Origin: Competibacteraceae bacterium UBA2788 | GTDB lineage: Bacteria; Pseudomonadota; Gammaproteobacteria; Competibacterales; Competibacteraceae | DNA: 9,471 bases | NCBI GenBank assembly: GCA_002352185.1 | Contig: DEHY01000105.1 | Span: forward strand, 1 to 9,471 | Reading direction: 5' to 3' | Part shown: one piece after another, positions 6,792 to 9,471 of the stretch | How positions within the stretch are numbered: the first letter of the stretch is position 1 | How the letters are laid out: every line of letters begins with the position of its first letter | Notes under the pieces: generated by a model | Told to the model about the DNA's origin: nothing | The model's input: only the letters and a program-made list of their open reading frames with translations | The model's database searches: none | Position numbers and translations under genes: made by a program

Positions 6792-7736
6792 TCATCCGCT
6801 CACCGCCTTGCCTGCCGCTTCCCGCCGCGCCCTGGCGACCAGAGCCGCGACCGCGCACGAGGCCAGTCGGGTCATCACTGAATCAGCGCGGCTGGTGAGG
6901 ATGATCGGCACGCGGGCGCCGAGTACGATGCCGGCGGCGTCGGCGTCGGCCATGAAGCTCAGGCTCTTGGCCAGCATGTTGCCCGCTTCCAGATCCGGCA
7001 CCACCAGAATATCGGCGTAGCCGGCCACCGGCGAGTCAATCTGCTTGATCTGGGCCGCCTTGAGATTAATGGCGTTGTCCAGCGCCAGCGGGCCGTCCAG
7101 GATCCCGCCGGTGATTTGCCTGCGATCCGCCATCTTGCACAGCGCCGCCGCTTCCACGGTTGACTGAACCTTGGGATTCACCGTCTCCATGGCGGAGAGG
7201 ATCGCCGCTTTCGGCTGCGGAAAACCCAGGGCATGGGCCAGATCGATAGCGTTCTGGATGATGTGCATCTTGTCTTCCAGGGTCGGGAAGATGTTGATGG
7301 CCGCGTCGGTGACGATAATCGCCCGATCCAGGCTCGGCACATCCATGATGAAGGCGTGGCTGATGCGCCGCTCGGTGCGCAAGCCGGTCGCGGTCGCCAC
7401 CACCGCGCCCATCAGTTCATCGGTGTGCAGGCTGCCCTTCATCAGCATCTCGGCCTTGCCCTCGCGCGCCAGTTGCACCGCCCGCTCAGCGGCGGCGTGG
7501 CTATGCGGCGCGTCTACGATCTCATAGCCGGAGAGGTCAAGCTGGAACTGCGCCGCGATGGCCTTGATCCTGGCCTGGGGTCCCACCAGGATCGGTTGCA
7601 AAATACCCAGTTCGGCCGCTTCCACCGCGCCTTTGAGCGAGGTTTCGTCGCAGGGATGAGCGACGGCGGTTGGCGTGGGCGTCAGAGTCTTGCATAACGC
7701 GATCAGGCGTTCATAACTTTCGTGCTTGCGTCCCAT
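6792..7736 (-). CDS. Phosphate acetyl/butyryltransferase (Pta/Ptb family)
   Basis: The enzyme interconverts acyl-CoA plus phosphate with acyl-phosphate plus CoA in the cytoplasm. Its 314 residues match a single PTA_PTB domain and lack the MaoC-like hydratase domain found at the N-terminus of related bifunctional proteins. Recognisable blocks are KGSLHTDELM (100-109), TDAAINIFP (143-151), DGPLALDNAI (214-223), VPDLEAGNML (247-256) and LGARVPIILTSRADS (272-286). These do not clearly decide between acetyl and butyryl specificity. ATG 7736 has GAGG five bases upstream. The DUF3141 gene follows after 75 bases on the same strand, so the two are probably co-transcribed. An acetate kinase gene, the usual partner that makes ATP from acyl-phosphate, is not in this window. 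The PilZ gene ends 144 bases upstream, leaving room for a separate promoter. Family assignment is firm; the substrate is inferred. Confidence 0.9.
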   Translation of the reverse strand: MGRKHESYERLIALCKTLTPTPTAVAHPCDETSLKGAVEAAELGILQPILVGPQARIKAIAAQFQLDLSGYEIVDAPHSHAAAERAVQLAREGKAEMLMKGSLHTDELMGAVVATATGLRTERRISHAFIMDVPSLDRAIIVTDAAINIFPTLEDKMHIIQNAIDLAHALGFPQPKAAILSAMETVNPKVQSTVEAAALCKMADRRQITGGILDGPLALDNAINLKAAQIKQIDSPVAGYADILVVPDLEAGNMLAKSLSFMADADAAGIVLGARVPIILTSRADSVMTRLASCAVAALVARARREAAGKAVSG

Positions 7737-7880
7737 GGATTCCTCACAGCGGCCATAGAACAGGCCGATTGACTCGCCAGGTTGAATTCACTTCAGAGAA
7801 AATGCCCATATATGGCGACTGGTATTTTACACCCTATTTGTTCCATCAGGATGTTTGGGATGCCAGATTGGGCGTCACCG
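7737..7880. other. Intergenic region upstream of pta
   Basis: This 144-base gap between the PilZ stop and the pta start is more AT-rich than its flanks and probably holds the pta promoter. It contains the 10-bp palindrome CCATATATGG (7806-7815), an AT-rich stretch that reads TAAAAT on the minus strand, and a short GC stem (CGGCC 7750-7754 with GGCCG 7763-7767) just upstream of the pta ribosome binding site. No convincing -35 plus -10 pair and no T-run terminator for the PilZ gene were found. Confidence 0.35.
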
Positions 7881-8327
7881 CTATGACGGGAAATCCTGGG
7901 CATACTTCGCCACCCATTCAGCGGCGGCCTCCTCTGCGGTAAGGAGGCGGCCTTCCTTTTCCAGCACTTCCTTCTGGTAGTGATGGATCTGGCAAATCTG
8001 TTCGACCATGCGCACCGAGAATTCGGTGCTTTCATCGGGAAATTGAACGCCTACCTCGTAGTGATGGTTTTTTTGGCGGCACCAGACGATAGTGCCCGTC
8101 GCTTCGAAGGGCGGCTCCCGCACCGGAATCGTAATTTGGATATCACAGCCTCGCTGGAGAGCGTCGTGCGTTTGAAAGCACAGTCCGCCCGGACCGATAT
8201 CCTTCAGGCAATGCCGGCGGCGGAGTCCGAGGTGAGTGATGCAGCACTCAATGGGAATGTCGGAAGGGTGACGAATGAAATGTCGCATAGGCGGTGCTTT
8301 GACTAAATTTTCTTCCACGCCTGCCAT
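7881..8327 (-). CDS. PilZ-domain protein, probable c-di-GMP receptor or relative
   Basis: PilZ domains bind cyclic di-GMP and control motility, surface polysaccharide or other outputs. The 148-residue product carries the RxxxR motif as R15 and R19 (RHFIRHP) and the second motif as DIGPGG (43-48), where the usual serine of (D/N)xSxxG is glycine. The beta-barrel ends near YEVGVQF (90-96) and is followed by a helical, charged tail (102-145) that may mediate partner contact. Only one domain is present, so any output must come from a partner. ATG 8327 is chosen because GAGGAA lies ten bases upstream. The alternative ATG at 8288, just before RHFIR, has no clear ribosome binding site. With the 8327 start the gene overlaps the protease stop by 25 bases, suggesting linked translation. 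c-di-GMP binding is likely but weakened by the Ser-to-Gly change. Confidence 0.88.
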   Translation of the reverse strand: MAGVEENLVKAPPMRHFIRHPSDIPIECCITHLGLRRRHCLKDIGPGGLCFQTHDALQRGCDIQITIPVREPPFEATGTIVWCRQKNHHYEVGVQFPDESTEFSVRMVEQICQIHHYQKEVLEKEGRLLTAEEAAAEWVAKYAQDFPS

Positions 8328-8887
8328 GCCCCGATGATTCCTCGGTAGGCATAAGATCCAGGCAACCAGAGACGACAGAGCTTTGTTTCAACGGTCGCCT
8401 GCTTATTTCCTTTCCAATTAGGGTCAATGAAGGTCACTTTGGAATTGTCCTTATTTGTGCCAACCTCATCCCAGTCCAGGTCGTTATCAATCTCTACCCC
8501 AATCACCACGACGACGTGGAAAAAATTATCCCATTTTCCGGCTACCCAGATCGGGCTTGGATACGACAAAAAACGCTTTAAATCCTGAGTAGTCCATTGC
8601 TGGCCCACACCGTTGGCTTCCAATCCCAAGGCGGACGCAGCCTTGCGAAAATCCTTGCCCTTGAGGCCGGTGGTCACTGCATCGTTCCAGCCGATACCCG
8701 CCGCTTCGAGTTTCTCTTTAATCGGTGCGGGTGAAAACTGGCCGCTATAATCACCAATCGTTCCGGTAGCGCGACCCTTCCATTGGAGCATCATTTGATA
8801 ACACGCGAACCAGCATGTCATCTGCGTCTCCTGGGGAATGTCTGACATTTGCTTACGATCAACCTTGATGACTTCGCGTGTGGCCAT
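8303..8887 (-). CDS. Papain-like cysteine protease (C39/C70-like fold)
   Basis: The product looks like a small papain-fold cysteine peptidase of the kind annotated as papain-like cysteine protease, related to C39/C70 (AvrRpt2-like) families. From ATG 8887 it has 194 residues. The catalytic region is PQETQMTCWFAC with probable Cys25, and Gln19 six residues before it as in papain's oxyanion hole. The histidine lies in FFHVVVVIGV (His124), and FIDPNW (Asp155, Asn157) supplies the third residue. No signal peptide or membrane segment is visible. I chose 8887 because AGGAG lies nine bases upstream and the conserved core starts soon after. The frame is also open to ATG 8944 and ATG 8977 (224 residues), but 8977 has no purine tract before it. 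The gene is AT-richer than its neighbours (23 of 60 GC at 8401-8460), hinting at transfer. The substrate is unknown; roles as a secreted effector, toxin or processing enzyme are all unproven. Confidence 0.72.
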   Translation of the reverse strand: MATREVIKVDRKQMSDIPQETQMTCWFACYQMMLQWKGRATGTIGDYSGQFSPAPIKEKLEAAGIGWNDAVTTGLKGKDFRKAASALGLEANGVGQQWTTQDLKRFLSYPSPIWVAGKWDNFFHVVVVIGVEIDNDLDWDEVGTNKDNSKVTFIDPNWKGNKQATVETKLCRLWLPGSYAYRGIIGAWQAWKKI

Positions 8888-8896
8888 GCAGCGAAT

Positions 8897-8901
8897 CTCC
8901 T
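8897..8901 (-). promoter_or_regulatory. Ribosome binding site favouring protease start at 8887
   Basis: AGGAG on the minus strand sits nine bases before ATG 8887. The longer in-frame start at 8977 is preceded by pyrimidine-rich sequence without a Shine-Dalgarno match, so this site is the main reason to prefer the shorter 194-residue product. Confidence 0.45.
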
Positions 8902-9004
8902 GGGGTAGTTCAGCATTTGCGGCAATCGGCAAAAGGTATTCCATCGGCGCCTGACGGGACTGAAGCGTGTCGTCCATTAGGAGCGAAGCGGCCCGCGCCG
9001 CGAT

Positions 9005-9295
9005 TCATTGCAAAGTCTCCGGTATGGTGAAACTGCTGTTGGGAGGATCTATCGGATCCGGCGACTCTTGCAGGCAATGCACCAGCCTCAGAGCGTTTTG
9101 CAGGTGGCGGGACGCGCCTTGCAGTTGATCATCGGGCTGAGCGGCCAAGGCGGAGGACGCCAGCACGGTTGCGACGTTCATCAGAAACGATAGCCGATCC
9201 AGCCCGGCTTCATCCGCGTCGCTCAGAATGCGGGCACTGACCGCTTTGGCGCAATCGGCAATTCGTTCGTTTGCACGTTGTTCATCTTCCGTCAT
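9005..9295 (-). CDS. Small helical protein of unknown function
   Basis: The 96-residue product is not a family I recognise. It begins with an acidic, charged helix (MTEDEQRANERIADCAKAV), followed by predicted helices around DRLSFLMNVATVLASSALAA (33-52) and LQGASRHLQNALRLVHCL (58-75). It ends in a proline-rich, probably flexible tail (SPDPIDPPNSS). The 38-52 stretch is fairly hydrophobic but short and is more likely an amphipathic or buried helix than a membrane span. ATG 9295 is chosen because AGAGGA lies seven bases upstream. The frame continues to 9457, but that extension is Arg-rich and lacks such a site. The protease gene starts 27 or 117 bases after its stop, depending on the protease start, so the two probably share a transcript. 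A chaperone, immunity or regulatory partner of the protease is possible but only a guess from position and size. Confidence 0.6.
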   Translation of the reverse strand: MTEDEQRANERIADCAKAVSARILSDADEAGLDRLSFLMNVATVLASSALAAQPDDQLQGASRHLQNALRLVHCLQESPDPIDPPNSSFTIPETLQ

Positions 9296-9302
9296 GCGTC
9301 CA

Positions 9303-9308
9303 TCCTCT
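9303..9308 (-). promoter_or_regulatory. Ribosome binding site fixing the start of the small helical protein
   Basis: AGAGGA on the minus strand lies seven bases before ATG 9295. It supports the 96-residue protein over the 150-residue frame that opens near the window edge. Confidence 0.6.
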
Positions 9309-9440
9309 CTCAAATAACGGCAGGGCCTGGCGGCATACCGCAGGCGCGAAATTCGACTCGGCTTTTCAAGTATGGTACGGAGATCGGATGATTTCAGGGG
9401 AATCGCCCGCGCCCGCTGCCAGAGTCGGTGGCGAACCGCC

Positions 9441-9471
9441 CAACTGATATATAGCAATCCTATCTGAGTTG
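9441..9471. repeat. AT-rich imperfect inverted repeat at right edge
   Basis: CAACTGATA (9441-9449) faces TATCTGAGTTG (9461-9471), whose reverse complement is CAACT, an extra CA, then GATA. The arms therefore match except for a two-base insertion. The patch is sharply more AT-rich than the sequence to its left and also contains TATATA (9448-9453), a possible -10 box for leftward transcription whose -35 would be outside the window. It may be an operator or the end of a mobile element cut by the window edge. Confidence 0.3.

Noticed and set aside
5925..6881. 318-codon plus-strand open frame opposite DUF3141 and the 3' end of pta
   Set aside because: It spans two well-supported minus-strand genes, is rich in His, Arg and Gly as expected of a shadow frame, and has no family match that I recognise.
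7233..7697. 154-codon plus-strand open frame opposite pta
   Set aside because: It lies wholly within the pta gene on the other strand and has the His/Arg/Gln-rich composition typical of antisense frames.
7927..7948. Six-bp inverted repeat GCCTCC/GGAGGC
   Set aside because: It is inside the PilZ coding region, is short, and is explained by the codons for the Leu-Thr-Ala-Glu-Glu-Ala segment.
9296..9457. N-terminal extension of the small helical protein to 9457
   Set aside because: The added residues are Arg-rich and unlike the rest, while a good ribosome site directly precedes ATG 9295.

Overview
This 9.47 kb window is a high-GC bacterial chromosome segment. It most likely comes from a proteobacterium that stores or metabolises polyhydroxyalkanoate (PHA) or short-chain acyl groups. 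Evidence for this is a DUF3141 PHA-synthase-like protein paired with a phosphate acyltransferase, an AMP-forming acyl-CoA ligase, a PilZ protein and a Tat-exported iron-type superoxide dismutase. The phylum is inferred from gene content. I cannot name a genus from the sequence.

Layout. Two recognisable genes lie on the + strand at the left: the 3' part of an unidentified protein (1-578) and mobB (732-1247), with a possible 46-residue ORF (595-735) between them. Everything from 1317 to 9295 reads on the - strand, so the two blocks converge at 1248-1316. In transcription order (right to left) the - strand holds: a small unknown helical protein (9295-9005); a papain-like cysteine protease (8887 or 8977 to 8303); a PilZ protein overlapping the protease by 25 bases (8327-7881); a phosphate acetyl/butyryltransferase (7736-6792); a DUF3141 alpha/beta-hydrolase with a PHA-synthase-type cysteine nucleophile (6716-4470); then, past a strong 11-bp inverted repeat, a Tat-exported superoxide dismutase (4318-3599), an acyl-CoA synthetase (3568-2030) and a NahD/kappa-class isomerase (1970-1317).

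How the genes may work together. Pta plus DUF3141 suggests handling of acyl-CoA, acyl-phosphate and hydroxyalkanoate thioesters. The close spacing of sod, the ligase and the isomerase (30 and 59 bases) suggests one transcript that activates a carboxylic acid to its CoA thioester. Whether the superoxide dismutase is functionally linked to that is open. The protease region (about 8300-8900) is visibly less GC-rich than its surroundings and is the best candidate for recently acquired DNA. No tRNA, rRNA, CRISPR array, transposase or complete mobile element was seen. No stretch over 300 bases lacks a gene.
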